This document shows, piece after piece, positions 11,564 through 19,852 of a stretch of 64,000 bases of DNA. Position 1 is the stretch's first letter. Each line of letters begins with the position of its first letter. This stretch comes from Eretmocerus hayati (lineage: Eukaryota; Arthropoda; Insecta; Hymenoptera; Aphelinidae): contig CM056743.1 of NCBI GenBank assembly GCA_029851415.1, forward strand, positions 78,882,186 through 78,946,185, read 5' to 3'. Under the pieces are notes generated by a model that was given only the letters and a program-made list of their open reading frames with translations, did not search any database and had not been told where the DNA came from. The translations under genes and the position numbers were made by a program.

Positions 11564-12952
11564 CGCCCGTGAAAGATCCCCGATTCAAATCGATGTCACG
11601 TGAGTCCTACGTCGATAGGGTAGCCGCCGATACACACATGCAAACCTGCGCGCATTAGTGTTGCATACGTGTGATGGCTGTCTGTCAGCGCAAGAATAAC
11701 AAATCGGACCCGGCTTGTTTGATGCTGAACCGGTTTTTTGAGCGAATTGGGGTGAATTCCTCCCTTTCGCAGTTGCTTCCGGCCTTTTACTACAGCTGAG
11801 GTGCACTGAGACCATCTGTTATCACGTTTTTCGTGCATAGTGGAGTGAAGAAGGATTCATGTTAGTGGACTTCCGGAGTCCCGAGTGTGTGACTGTGGTG
11901 AATAATTTCCACATTAAATCATCTGATTCTTCTTATTCAGCTTCCAATCTGGGGATGTTGACATGCTTCGACGTTGATTACCCAAACTCTTTTTGTGATG
12001 TATCAGACAAAACCGAGTTGAGCTCACTCAATCAAACATTCAGTGAAGTAGTTGCACGCTGTTCGTCGTGCCTCCAAGTATCCAATTGATGAGTTGGGCC
12101 CAAGTTTTGCCATTAGAAATGAGCTCTCGCGATTTCTAGCTCCTGAGTACTACTAGATCAATATGCTGAAGGTGCGTTAGACAATTGATGCAGTCAGTGA
12201 GAACCACAATAGGAATACAAAATGATAACCAAACATTCTATAAATGGATATTTATGATTGACCAACCCAGTATCGCAGCTTCAGTATAATGACCTTGTAC
12301 TGGGAAGCTAGGAGCGGTGAGTGCTCATTTTTTATGTCGACACCAGGGCCCAACTCATGATTTGTATGATTGGAAGTACAACAAACAGCTTACAGCTACT
12401 CCACTGAATGTTTAATTGAGTCAGCTGAACTTGCTTGTGTCTGATGCATCACAAGAAGAGTTTGGGTAATCATCGTCGGAGGATATCAACATTCTCAGAT
12501 AGGAAGATGAATGAGAAGAATCAGATGATACAATATGAAAATTATTCACCTTAATCACATATATTATGCCACTAATGCTTCGTTTCATGAGCCAGATAAC
12601 ACCTCCAGTGACATGATCTGACCATTTCCAAACTCAAACTCGTGGTCTCACAAGTCCACTAACCTGCATCCCTCTCCACTTCACTATGCACGGAAAACGC
12701 GATAACGGGCAACTTCACTCCACCTCAGCTGTAGTGAAAAAACAAGGAGCAACTGTTAGTGGAGGAAATTCACCCTTAGTAGGTTCGAACGATTGTTTTT
12801 AGCAAAACACAAGCCGGATCCAAATTGTGATTTTGATGCCGTCACACGTATGCAACAACAACGCGCGCGGGTTTGCATGTGTGTATCGGCGGCTACCCTC
12901 ATGACGTGAGAGTCACGTGACAACGATTTGAATCGGGGGTCTTCCGCGGCCG
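11564..12952. mobile_element. foldback element, ~1.4 kb
   Basis: The two halves are diverged inverted copies. The outer ends carry GATCCCCGATTCAAATCG (left) and its near reverse complement at 12,922-12,941. Further in, GTAGCCGCCGATACACAC mirrors the right arm at about 12,880, and ATGAGTTGGGCCC (about 12,090) mirrors GGGCCCAACTCAT (about 12,350). Open frames in the arms (such as 11,859-12,089) are not conserved between arms and are not taken as genes. The ends appear to extend to CGSCCG; a clear target-site duplication was not found. Confidence 0.7.
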
Positions 12953-13106
12953 CATCTTTGATTATTCATTATCAATCAAATATTGCCCCTTGAATTATCC
13001 TGTGAGATCAAAAATCCTGTAGTGGTCTGCGCTGTCGAATCAGTATTCTATATTGGCGAATACTTGACCATGCAAGTTTCCTATTGGTCAGAAGAACTCA
13101 CTTGCT
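12953..13106 (-). pseudogene. Copia pol, extreme 3' coding remnant
   Basis: Read on the minus strand from 13,106, the sequence continues the RNase H end of the Copia remnant at 13,982-14,111 once the foldback at 13,107-13,981 and one TGCT copy are removed. The predicted residues continue ...LQ then VSSSDQ, as in the Copia 'V.S.DQLADI.TK' tail. It decays into stops within about 20 codons. No LTR was recognised downstream. Confidence 0.5.
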
Positions 13107-13981
13107 CACGGCGAGTCGGAAGGCCAAAAAAGTGAAAGTTGCGTGAACATGGGAAATTCCTGTGGGATATGTTTTGGGGTATCCTCAACATCATTTTCCC
13201 ACAAGGATGGTTCGCTTGGGGATTTCAAAATAAAGCCAATTTTTCGATTATTTCACCTCATTCACTAGTAGGAAATTATGAATTTTCCCTACTATTAAAT
13301 ACAGCTCTCCACGCTGGTCAAGACAAATATTGGTCAACATAGTCTCTCTCGATGCTCATCACGAGTCAAAGGAATAGGCATGGCGTGTATCTAGATTATT
13401 GTTCTATGTCAAGTAGAGAATATCTAAGAAACTATATCAATAGAAAGCTCTCATAGATAGATATAAACACTGTGCGCCGGCAGCTTCCACCAGGTCTCAC
13501 GCGCCCACGACCTTTCAACGGCCGTAGACATCACAACACTGGCGATTTTTCAATCTAGAAAAGCTTGAAAATTAAAGCTCTCTTGTCATAGCGGCTCTGA
13601 TGGGACAAAGCTTGATCGATTGGTGAGTAAACGTCCGTTACCGGCAAGACTAATGCGCTACTCTGTCGGATGAGGATAAGTCCCGGGGACTGCATCTAGT
13701 CTGAATTTCCATCTCAGATTTTGAGAGATGAGACTTTTTCACATCAATCTATATGTTTCTATAATCTCTCCGAGCCGATTCAAAGCTGTGATACAGAGTG
13801 AAAGATCGATTTTACTAGTGAATGAGGTAAGAAAATCAGAAAATTGGCTTTATTTTGGAATCCCTAAGCGAATTTTCTTCATTCTTGTGGGGAAATGACG
13901 TTGAGGATACCCCAAAACATATCCCACAGGAATTTCCCATGTTCACGCAACTTTCACTTTTTGGCCTTCCGACTCGCCGTG
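13107..13981. mobile_element. CACGG-ended foldback element A, TSD TGCT
   Basis: Perfect 19 bp terminal inverted repeats beginning CACGGCGAGTCGGAAGGCC, continuing as imperfect arms of about 200 bp (AAGTTGCGTGAACATGGG, GGGATATGTTTTGGGG, TTCACTAGT). It is flanked by the direct repeat TGCT at 13,103-13,106 and 13,982-13,985. Removing the element and one TGCT joins two Copia RNase H pieces in frame, which confirms the boundaries. No coding capacity. It is the same family as 52,983-54,762. Confidence 0.88.
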
Positions 13982-14111
13982 TGCTGCAAACCTATTGTTT
14001 CATCCAAATGTTGTTGAATGTTTCTTCTAGGAATTTGAATGGGTTTCTTGCCTCTCATAACTTCACCTTCATGTGTGTTATGGAGCATATGAACCTCGGA
14101 CTGATTATCTA
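13982..14111 (-). pseudogene. Copia pol, RNase H fragment
   Basis: Minus-strand residues DNQSEVHMLHNTHEG, then RGKKPIQIPRR and IQQHLDETIGLQ, match the Copia RNase H pattern 'DN.SAI.L..N...H.R.KHI....HF'. It is cut at 14,111 by the palindromic element and at 13,982 by foldback A. Its upstream continuation lies at 22,984-23,310. Confidence 0.75.
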
Positions 14112-14121
14112 AGTAGTGGAG

Positions 14122-14220
14122 GAATGGCGCTCCGGGGCCACCGAATGCATGGCGCTCCGAGGCCAATGGCGCTCCGGGGCCAATGGCGCTCCGAGGCCTA
14201 ATGGAGGCATGGCGCTACTG
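14122..14220. repeat. outermost tandem repeats ATGGCGCTCCGRGGCC, left end
   Basis: About five copies of a 16-19 bp GC-rich unit (ATGGCGCTCCGRGGCC) lie within the outermost 100 bp, ending in ATGGAGGCATGGCGCT. The same cluster is mirrored at about 22,878-22,975. Repeated subterminal motifs are commonly transposase or replication-protein binding sites; that role is an inference. Confidence 0.75.
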
Positions 14221-14595
14221 ACACTGCTGATGAATTCCCCCCCCCCCCCCCTTTATGGCACTCCTGGCCCACTGGTCCTTTGTTGTGCTCAATGTTTCAA
14301 GCATACCCGGTTTTAAATATCATTGTACATACAATTACGCGAGTGTAGTGCTAAATATCACCACTATCATTATGTACAATTACGCGAGTGTAGTGCTGAA
14401 TATCACCACCAGATGGCGTCTCGTGGCTCAAACATCGAAGAGAAGTGTGTACGCATCGAAGAGGAGTGTGTACGCATCGATCCAAGTCGATCCAGGCAAC
14501 TACCGTATAGAATAGTTCCGGACGCCACCGCTAGGTGGCGACTGGTTTACCTCGTATGCAAATGAGTTTGCAACCTTCACCTTACATACTTGGGA
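14221..14595 (+). promoter_or_regulatory. upstream region of g1 with paired direct repeats
   Basis: A poly-C run at 14,230-14,242 is followed by two copies of an ACGCGAGTGTAGTGCT unit ending in AATATCACCAC (about 14,337 and 14,381). Two copies of AGTGTGTACGCATCGA follow (about 14,445 and 14,466), then ATGCAAAT at about 14,557. There is no clear TATA box. It is mirrored at 22,505-22,880. Confidence 0.4.
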
Positions 14596-15055
14596 ATGAT
14601 CTTTTCATCGGCATCACTCTGGAAGTCCAGAAAAAAAAAGGTGAGTGATTCCGAAAGGAATGACCCTCCGGATTTAGATTTTCAGTGGCTGTGATTCCGA
14701 AAGGAATCACAGTTTGCGATTCTGAAAAGTATGGCACCCCCAGTGTAACCTCTTCTTTTTCTTTCAGATGGATTACGAAACCGCTGTTCAGAATGGATTC
14801 CAACACGGATATGAAGAGGGTGGGGTTTGGCATCCCTACCCTGAATGCGATTATGTTAATTGCCCCTACTGTAGATATACTTATGGAGGTGCAGAGGTAG
14901 TTGATGCCGAAGATGAGTCGATGGACATAGAGTTTGTTAATGTAGATGAAGATTATGCTTATGATGATGATGACGAGATGGAAATTATATTGGAGTACAT
15001 AGAAGTAGTGGTCAATGATGATGTAGAAATGGTATATGAGAAAATTAGCTTATAA
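14596..15055 (+). CDS. g1 (left copy): spliced acidic CxxC protein, 110 aa
   Basis: Not recognised. Exon 2 (14,768-15,055) encodes 95 residues from MDYETAVQNGF, with CPYCRY (a CxxC pair) at residues 33-38 of the exon, then an Asp/Glu-rich C-terminal half. It is preceded by TTCTTTTTCTTTCAG, a strong acceptor. A GTGAGT donor lies at 14,641. An in-frame exon 1 from ATG 14,596 (15 codons, ending in a Lys run) joins phase 0 across a 127 bp intron (14,641-14,767), giving 110 aa. The alternative is initiation at ATG 14,768 only. AATAAA follows at 15,104-15,109. An identical copy lies in the right arm. Small acidic proteins often act by protein contact, but no function is claimed. Confidence 0.6.
14641..14767 (+). 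other. predicted g1 intron with a palindromic hairpin
   Basis: GTGAGT...TTTCAG boundaries, 127 bp. It contains the perfect hairpin TGATTCCgaaAGGAATCA near 14,691 and a second CGAAAGGAATGA half-copy near 14,656. A regulatory RNA role is possible but unproven. Confidence 0.55.
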
Positions 15056-15103
15056 GATGTATAAATGTATATATGTATAAATGTATATATGTATATACGA
15101 TGG

Positions 15104-15109
15104 AATAAA
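15104..15109 (+). terminator. g1 polyadenylation signal AATAAA
   Basis: AATAAA lies about 50 bp after the g1 stop, following a run of TATATGTATAAATG repeats (15,057-15,097). g1 and g2 converge on this 180 bp interval. Confidence 0.5.
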
Positions 15110-15233
15110 TTGATCAATAAGATCTGGGAGTCGAGAGACTGGAGGAGCCACCAACGAGACTGGCTGGGCTCTACAGGTGGGGGCGTGGTTGGGGCCTCCA
15201 CCTCTCATTTCTTTTTTCATTTGACAACATTCT

Positions 15234-15698
15234 TTATTCCAACCAATCTTCTTCTTCTACAATGCTTATGCCTAATGATTCAATTCGTGAATGCTCCTCC
15301 ATTCCAATTCCATTATCTTTGATAGTTTTCACATAGTTTCTCAATTTAACCAACAGATGTCTCTTCTTCGGGTTTTCTTCATCAATGTAGAAGAATCGGT
15401 CAAAATTTCCTATGATACATTCCGAGCCATATTCACGGAATTGATCGGTGTTGAAATTATAATACAACTCATCTTCAATCCATAAACTATTATCGAGTAT
15501 ATTGTACGAAAGTTCTGCACACTCCATGCACTTCTTACACACACTATTTCCATGATAGAGGTTCACACTGACACTTGTCTCGCCTGGCAGAATTTTGAAA
15601 TCGGCATCATCATCGATTCCTCTGGAAGATGTCATCCTGTTCACCCTCTTCGTTCTTCCGCTCTCATCGAGGAAGTGGATACAGACGTGAAATCCCAT
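15234..15698 (-). CDS. g2 (left copy): 154 aa protein, paralogue of g3
   Basis: Family not recognised. Starts at ATG 15,698, 35 bp after a TATA box. The sequence shows CIHFLDESGRTKR (residues 5-17), LPGE near 36, CKKC near 53, NILDNSLWIEDELYYNF around residues 65-80 and a C-terminal VEEEDWLE. The pattern 'CIHFLDE.G..KR ... LPGE ... CK.C ... D..LW.E...YNF ... VEE.DW' is shared with g3, so they arose by duplication. The stop codon TAA lies inside AATAAA (GGAATAAAG), merging stop and poly(A) signal. No signal peptide or membrane segment. An identical copy is at 21,402-21,866. Confidence 0.75.
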   Translation of the reverse strand: MGFHVCIHFLDESGRTKRVNRMTSSRGIDDDADFKILPGETSVSVNLYHGNSVCKKCMECAELSYNILDNSLWIEDELYYNFNTDQFREYGSECIIGNFDRFFYIDEENPKKRHLLVKLRNYVKTIKDNGIGMEEHSRIESLGISIVEEEDWLE

Positions 15699-15732
15699 GT
15701 CTGGAGTGCTGCCGATGAGCCTGCGGCCTCTG

Positions 15733-15975
15733 TTTTATAGAGCCAAGGCCCGAGCCGCCGACGCCGCAGCTCGAATCTGATTGGCCGTTGCAAGTTCTGA
15801 TAACTCAGCTCCGATTGGCTACTTCAGGTTTCAACATGAAAGCTCTGCGCCGTAGCAAGTTCTGACATGATAACTCAGCTACTTCAGGTTTCAACATGAA
15901 AGCTCTGATTGGCCAATGCAAGTTTCAACGAGTGAGATTGGTGGGGGCCCCAGCCACGCCCCACACCTGTGGAGT
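15733..15975 (-). promoter_or_regulatory. g2 promoter (left): TATA box plus CCAAT boxes
   Basis: On the minus strand a TATAAAA box (15,733-15,739) sits 35 bp before the g2 ATG. Upstream are CCAATCAG-type boxes (near 15,778, 15,815 and 15,910) and CCAATCTC near 15,937, in NF-Y-like consensus. They are interleaved with a duplicated GCTTTCATGTTGAAACCTG element. A GTGGGGCGTGGCTGGGGCC block (15,937-15,970) bounds the promoter and recurs inverted beyond the gene end (15,172-15,205). Confidence 0.65.
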
Positions 15976-16009
15976 GCATCCAATTAATCACTCCTCCATA
16001 AGTGAATGC

Positions 16010-16180
16010 TCACAATAATCTTCGTGATGTTGGTATAGCTCGTGGTCGAGTTGGAATCCTGATCCATGGCTGCCTCTCAACATCCTCCCTGTATCTGATG
16101 ATGGGTTTTGGAAGTCCTCTCGGGAAGATTGGCTCAGGCGTAAACTCCACAATAGGCATTGATGGCATGCGATGATCCAT
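16010..16180 (-). CDS. g6 (left copy): 56 aa Pro/Arg-rich small ORF
   Basis: Mirror of 20,920-21,090. It starts MDHRMPSMPIVEF and continues with Pro- and Arg-rich sequence (FPRGLPKPIIRY, RIPTRPRAIPTS). It lies 31 bp downstream of the g3 stop on the same strand, so it could be the second cistron of g3 mRNA or an exon. It is conserved in both arms, but so is everything there, so that is weak evidence for coding. Product unknown. Confidence 0.35.
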   Translation of the reverse strand: MDHRMPSMPIVEFTPEPIFPRGLPKPIIRYREDVERQPWIRIPTRPRAIPTSRRLL

Positions 16181-16211
16181 GATCCTCAACGGTCGTCTAG
16201 TTTCTAATCCA

Positions 16212-16703
16212 TCAGTGGAATACTTTCCAATCGTCTGAAAATGTTATCCAATCATATTCCTCCACGACTCTGATGTTCATTGACTCCATACGTGGATGGT
16301 CATTCTTGCTTATCCCACACTCATTCATCTTCTCTACACAAGCTTTCAGTTTGCATAGCAGTGGCGTCTCAGGTCGATTCACTTTCATGAGATAAAGATC
16401 TACGTCTGTGATCACAAGTTTCGAATGCTCTTTATAGTAATAGTTGGTGTCAAAATTGTAGAAGAAACGATTCTCCACCCACAGATTTTCATCCACTATG
16501 TTGAAATCTATCCTGGCAGATTCGATGCATTCCTTGCACAACTCTCCGTTATGATGGAAATTTATGCTGATTCCCATTTCACCCGGCAAGAATTTCCAAT
16601 ATTCAGTGATGGTATCATCCCTGCTGCACGGCAGTTTCAGCTTCCTCTTCGACTGCCCATTCTCATCGAGGAAATGTATGCAAGTGTTGTAGTAGAGACC
16701 CAT
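16212..16703 (-). CDS. g3 (left copy): 163 aa protein, paralogue of g2
   Basis: Family not recognised. Starts at ATG 16,703 (MGLYYNTCIHFLDE); the frame is open further upstream, but a TATA box at 16,739-16,745 argues for this start. Shared with g2: CIHFLDENGQSKR, LPGE, CKEC, NIVDENLWVENRFFYNF and VVEEYDW. The two Cys pairs could bind metal or form disulfides. No signal peptide or transmembrane helix. This copy keeps its promoter, unlike the right-arm copy. Confidence 0.75.
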   Translation of the reverse strand: MGLYYNTCIHFLDENGQSKRKLKLPCSRDDTITEYWKFLPGEMGISINFHHNGELCKECIESARIDFNIVDENLWVENRFFYNFDTNYYYKEHSKLVITDVDLYLMKVNRPETPLLCKLKACVEKMNECGISKNDHPRMESMNIRVVEEYDWITFSDDWKVFH

Positions 16704-16738
16704 GGTAGTGCAATGGCAAATGACACAGTGGCTGAGCT

Positions 16739-16745
16739 TTTTATA
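16739..16745 (-). promoter_or_regulatory. g3 TATA box (left copy only)
   Basis: TATAAAA on the minus strand within GCATATAAAAAGCTC, 36 bp before the g3 ATG, which predicts a 5' leader of only a few bases. The corresponding segment is deleted in the right arm. Confidence 0.6.
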
Positions 16746-16876
16746 TGCTTCCGCGCACCGATTCATTGCCACGCATGCTCAAAAGTGCCAGAATGGTGTA
16801 TGACTGTGAATCATTCAGTTCTGGCATCTCGACATCCAGACCCTGGCAACGTTACTGAGACGCCATCATCAGTCCA

Positions 16877-17450
16877 CGTCTATCCCGCGCGGTATTCGTG
16901 CGGTATACGTCTATCCCGCGCGGTATTCGTGCGGTATACGTCTATCCCGCGCGGTATTCGTGCGGTATACGTCTATCCCGCGCGGTATTCGTACGGTATA
17001 CGTCTATCCCGCGCGGTATTCGTACGGTATACGTCTATCCCGCGCGGTATTCGTGCGGTATACGTCTATCCCGCGCGGTATTCGTGCGGTATACGTCTAT
17101 CCCGCGCGGTATTCGTACGGTATACGTCTATCCCGCGCGGTATTCGTGCGGTATACGTCTATCCCGCGCGGTATTCGTGCGGTATACGTCTATCCCGCGC
17201 GGTATTCGTGCGGTATACGTCTATCCCGCGCGGTATTCGTGCGGTATACGTCTATCCCGCGCGGTATACGTCTATCCCGCGCGGTATTCGTGCGGTATAC
17301 GTCTATCCCGCGCGGTATTCGTGCGGTATACGTCTATCCCGCGCGGTATTCGTGCGGTATACGTCTATCCCGCGCGGTATTCGTGCGGTATACGTCTATC
17401 CCGCGCGGTATTCGTGCGGTATACGTCTATCCCGCGCGGTATTCGTGCGG
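16877..17450. repeat. 31 bp tandem array, left (about 18 units plus one 20 bp unit)
   Basis: Units of 31 bp, each with two GCGGTAT cores 14 bp apart, a GTATAC palindrome and GTCTATCCCGCG. One internal unit near 17,250 is shortened to 20 bp, and a few units carry TACGG for TGCGG. Because 31 is not a multiple of 3 and the unit has no stop in any plus-strand frame, long fortuitous frames run through it. It marks the junction between the left arm and the unique centre. Confidence 0.95.
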
Positions 17451-17504
17451 TCTCATGTGGTCTTGCGGCACCGGGCTCTTCTTAGCTCATATCCAGGCTC
17501 TGAA

Positions 17505-18764
17505 TCATCTCCCAGAATCATATTTGGACCAATAGTATTTTCCGGCGTAAGCCCTCTTCTTGATTCCTCGCACATACTTGATCGTTCTGGGTAAGGTCTC
17601 GTACGATGGCAGTCCCAATCGTCCGAATGTTCGACGGGCAACTTCATCCCATGATTCCCTAGGCCTCTCATCTCTCTCATCCGAGCGATCATTGTAGTGC
17701 GAAGTTTCCCACGCATCTGCCTGAGGCAATGGGAATCCCAATAATGTAGGAGGAGGCAATCCAAGTCTTGCAGATCTCCCCCTTTCATAATCATTCGTCG
17801 AGCATCTGTCAAAGTCCAGTCCTCCATTATCGTAAGACTGTTCTACCAGTTCCTGAGTAGAAGCATTGTGAACAGTATTGTACGGATTACTGTTACTTGA
17901 TTCTGAGTCGATATCTGAGTAGGATGACAGATGTGAGTTTGACTCAAATGATGCATTGCTATCACATGATCCTGAGTCAATATCCGGATCGAATGATCGA
18001 CTGCTGTGGTATGAATTTGAACCAAATGATGCATTGCTGCGATATGAATCAGATGATCCCGAATCAACAGATCTCTCTCTGTGACATGATCCAGACTCAA
18101 AATCAGCTTCTGGAGCTCTCGAACTGTCACTCCGTGCATGAAACCGGGGACTGCTGAATGTTGGTTCCCCACTAGTTTCCTTGTTTGGAATAGAATTCTG
18201 CTTACTGGTTGGAGGAATAATAATGTTACCCTGAATTGCTCTCTGTTTCACTGAATCACTATGATTTGTCCGCTCTCTGTCATTATCTCCCAGATCACCA
18301 TGGTTTTCATCCAAGGATGGATGACTTCTGATACAAGGCTGCATCGAAGGAGCCACGGGATGATTGTGAGGATTACTAATACTGACTAAATTCATTCCAT
18401 GAGTAAGTGCTGTACTCGGGCACCGATTGGTTTTATAGTAATCGACGCACTTCCACCGCACTGTACCGTTACGATTGGTTTTCTCTCGGATAAAATGTTT
18501 GCCATCTACAACGAGTTGTTCCTTACCAAGACGGTTTCTGATAAATTTCATCGACCCATTCAATGAACTAGGAGGAGCAGTTTCTTCTGATGTATTTGAT
18601 CCGTACACCTCCAAGTTTTCTCTTCGAGAACCGTCCTGATTTCTCTGCAACTCTTGATCTGTCTCTAGGTTCCCTCCGTGTGAAGACTGCTCACGCAGGA
18701 GCTCCAGTTTCTTCTTTACTGCCATAGCAGCTCGCTCCAAGGCTTCCTCAAAATTTTCACCCAT
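17505..18764 (-). CDS. g4: FLYWCH-type zinc-finger protein, 419 aa
   Basis: FLYWCH fingers are WRKY/GCM1-fold DNA- or protein-binding domains, frequent in MULE transposase relatives and host regulators. From ATG 18,764 the N-terminus (1-30) is a short predicted helix (EEALERAAMAVKKKLELL). The FLYWCH domain spans about 74-135: FIRNRLGKEQLVVDGKHFIR, W104-K-C106, C115, then H133-N-H135, fitting WxC...C...HxH. A long Ser/Asp/Asn-rich region follows (about 190-300), then a basic C-terminus ending YYWSKYDSGR. No MULE transposase core is present. A TATAAATA box lies 53-60 bp upstream of the ATG. It is in the unique centre, the same orientation as g5, and is likely nuclear. A role in copy control or transcription is only a guess. 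Confidence 0.8.
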   Translation of the reverse strand: MGENFEEALERAAMAVKKKLELLREQSSHGGNLETDQELQRNQDGSRRENLEVYGSNTSEETAPPSSLNGSMKFIRNRLGKEQLVVDGKHFIREKTNRNGTVRWKCVDYYKTNRCPSTALTHGMNLVSISNPHNHPVAPSMQPCIRSHPSLDENHGDLGDNDRERTNHSDSVKQRAIQGNIIIPPTSKQNSIPNKETSGEPTFSSPRFHARSDSSRAPEADFESGSCHRERSVDSGSSDSYRSNASFGSNSYHSSRSFDPDIDSGSCDSNASFESNSHLSSYSDIDSESSNSNPYNTVHNASTQELVEQSYDNGGLDFDRCSTNDYERGRSARLGLPPPTLLGFPLPQADAWETSHYNDRSDERDERPRESWDEVARRTFGRLGLPSYETLPRTIKYVRGIKKRAYAGKYYWSKYDSGR

Positions 18765-18816
18765 GTTGACTGGTTTGATGTTCAAGGAATAGTGTCTCTG
18801 TCATCATTATCGTCTG

Positions 18817-18824
18817 TATTTATA
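18817..18824 (-). promoter_or_regulatory. g4 TATA box
   Basis: TATAAATA on the minus strand in GACTATAAATACAG, 53 bp before the g4 ATG at 18,764 and just after the g5 stop (18,851). Confidence 0.55.
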
Positions 18825-18850
18825 GTCAGTCTCCTTCACGAACTCAAGGG

Positions 18851-19681
18851 TCAATAGATATAACCAGCCATGTGTAAGGATTCCAAGATAGCTCTTATCT
18901 CATCATCATGATCTTGATTCCCAGCACCTCTATCATTCATTAGAATCTGAAGTTTTCTAACTAATTGGTTAGGGTTATCCCAGTATATCTCCGTAGTCCT
19001 ACTTGCGAGTGATCCACCAATTTTTCTCGGACCAAATAGCGGTTCGATGATGTTCTTGAATTTTCGACTCTTGCTTCTGCGGAGTTCACCATCATGAAGA
19101 AATCTCTTTCGATGAACATGTGATACGTTCAAAATTTTCTGGTAATTCACAATGTCTTCTTCAGTTATCACTTTCTCATTTGGAACTCTTTTGAAGATCA
19201 ACTCTAGTAGACCAGTGGTGTTTGGGAATCGCTGATTATCAACTAAGATGTGGTCGTTCATAAGTTGTACTCGTGATTTACCGATTCCCAGGAAGTTACC
19301 ATTTTTTCTGACTCCGTACAATTTATCCAGATTCATATCGTCTCTTCTAAGGCTTGCCAAGTAGTCCTCAGGCTCGCTGACTTCATCGTCAGCTGTTTCG
19401 AATGAGGTAGCCGATTGACTCTCGTCTGAAATGGTGTCATTCATCATGGTCTCATCGATTTTAGGTGATTCTCTAACGGTTTCGCCTGATTCCCTCTTTT
19501 GGGTTGTCTCTTGGTAGGCTAGAATTTTCTCTAGCGGATCTGTGATAGGTTTGAATGTGTCTCTCATGTTCTTTTCAAACTCAGCTTGTTGTCGTTTTAC
19601 CAACGCATACTTGCGTTTCAGAGCCTTTCTAGCTCTCATGAGCTTGACTAATGTATCTCTTTGATTGAGAAAGTCCTCCAT
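18851..19681 (-). CDS. g5: 276 aa protein of a repeat-associated family (DUF8207-like)
   Basis: From ATG 19,681 the N-terminal 60 residues are charged and helical (MRARKALKRKYALVKRQQAEFEKN). An acidic linker follows, then a domain with LDKLYGVRKNGNFLGIGKSR, ILVDNQRFPNTTGLLELIF, EDIVNYQKIL and KFKNIIEPLFG. The C-terminus has YWDNPNQLVRKLQIL, GNQDHDDEIRAILESL and GYIY. From memory this order ('YG.R..G..F.IG...', 'Y.GT.GLWELI', 'W..I..P', 'GN..H.NEI.SII.EL...GII') is typical of proteins repeated many times in aphid, hydra and other invertebrate genomes; the DUF8207 label is my recollection. Enzymatic motifs are not seen. The frame stays open upstream into the 31 bp array, but the TATA boxes support ATG 19,681. 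Confidence 0.7.
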   Translation of the reverse strand: MEDFLNQRDTLVKLMRARKALKRKYALVKRQQAEFEKNMRDTFKPITDPLEKILAYQETTQKRESGETVRESPKIDETMMNDTISDESQSATSFETADDEVSEPEDYLASLRRDDMNLDKLYGVRKNGNFLGIGKSRVQLMNDHILVDNQRFPNTTGLLELIFKRVPNEKVITEEDIVNYQKILNVSHVHRKRFLHDGELRRSKSRKFKNIIEPLFGPRKIGGSLASRTTEIYWDNPNQLVRKLQILMNDRGAGNQDHDDEIRAILESLHMAGYIY

Positions 19682-19734
19682 GTCTACAGTTTGATGCAAA
19701 GTTCCGGACTGGGATGCCCTGTGAGAAGTGCCCA

Positions 19735-19832
19735 TTTTATAGCCAGAGCGCGGACCACGCAGAGAGTCTGAAAAAGAGTTTTTATAGCCAGAGCGCGGAC
19801 CACGCAGAGAGTCTGGAAAAGAGTTTTTATAC
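19735..19832 (-). promoter_or_regulatory. triplicated TATA promoter of g5
   Basis: Three TATAAAA boxes on the minus strand at 19,735-19,741, 19,780-19,786 and 19,825-19,831, exactly 45 bp apart. They sit in tandem copies of a unit containing CTCTGCGTGGTCCGCGCTCTGG. The nearest box is 54 bp from the g5 ATG. Two or three tandem core promoters may give alternative starts or higher output. Confidence 0.65.
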
Positions 19833-19852
19833 AGCACGAAGACCGGACATGA

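Larger units (their letters stand above)
14112..17450. repeat. left giant terminal inverted repeat of the Polinton-like element
   Basis: Position p in this arm pairs with position 37,100 minus p in the right arm over most of its length, and the deduced proteins of the two arms are identical. Differences seen: a longer poly-C run at 14,230-14,242 than its mirror, an extra ~150 bp upstream of g3 (about 16,704-16,855), and a different 31 bp unit count. Such near-identity implies recent duplication or ongoing gene conversion. Confidence 0.9.

Noticed and set aside
11859..12089. 76 aa frame in the foldback at 11,564-12,952
   Set aside because: The mirrored arm does not keep the frame open and no motif is present.
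16877..17450. CRISPR-like array
   Set aside because: Units are contiguous tandem repeats without unique spacers, in a eukaryotic setting with no cas genes.
16425..17594. Long open frames (up to 389 aa plus, 490 aa minus in the mirror region) across the 31 bp arrays
   Set aside because: They exist because the 31 bp unit has no stop in any plus-strand frame; the repetitive peptides and lack of start signals make them artefacts. Only the g5 part downstream of its TATA boxes is kept.
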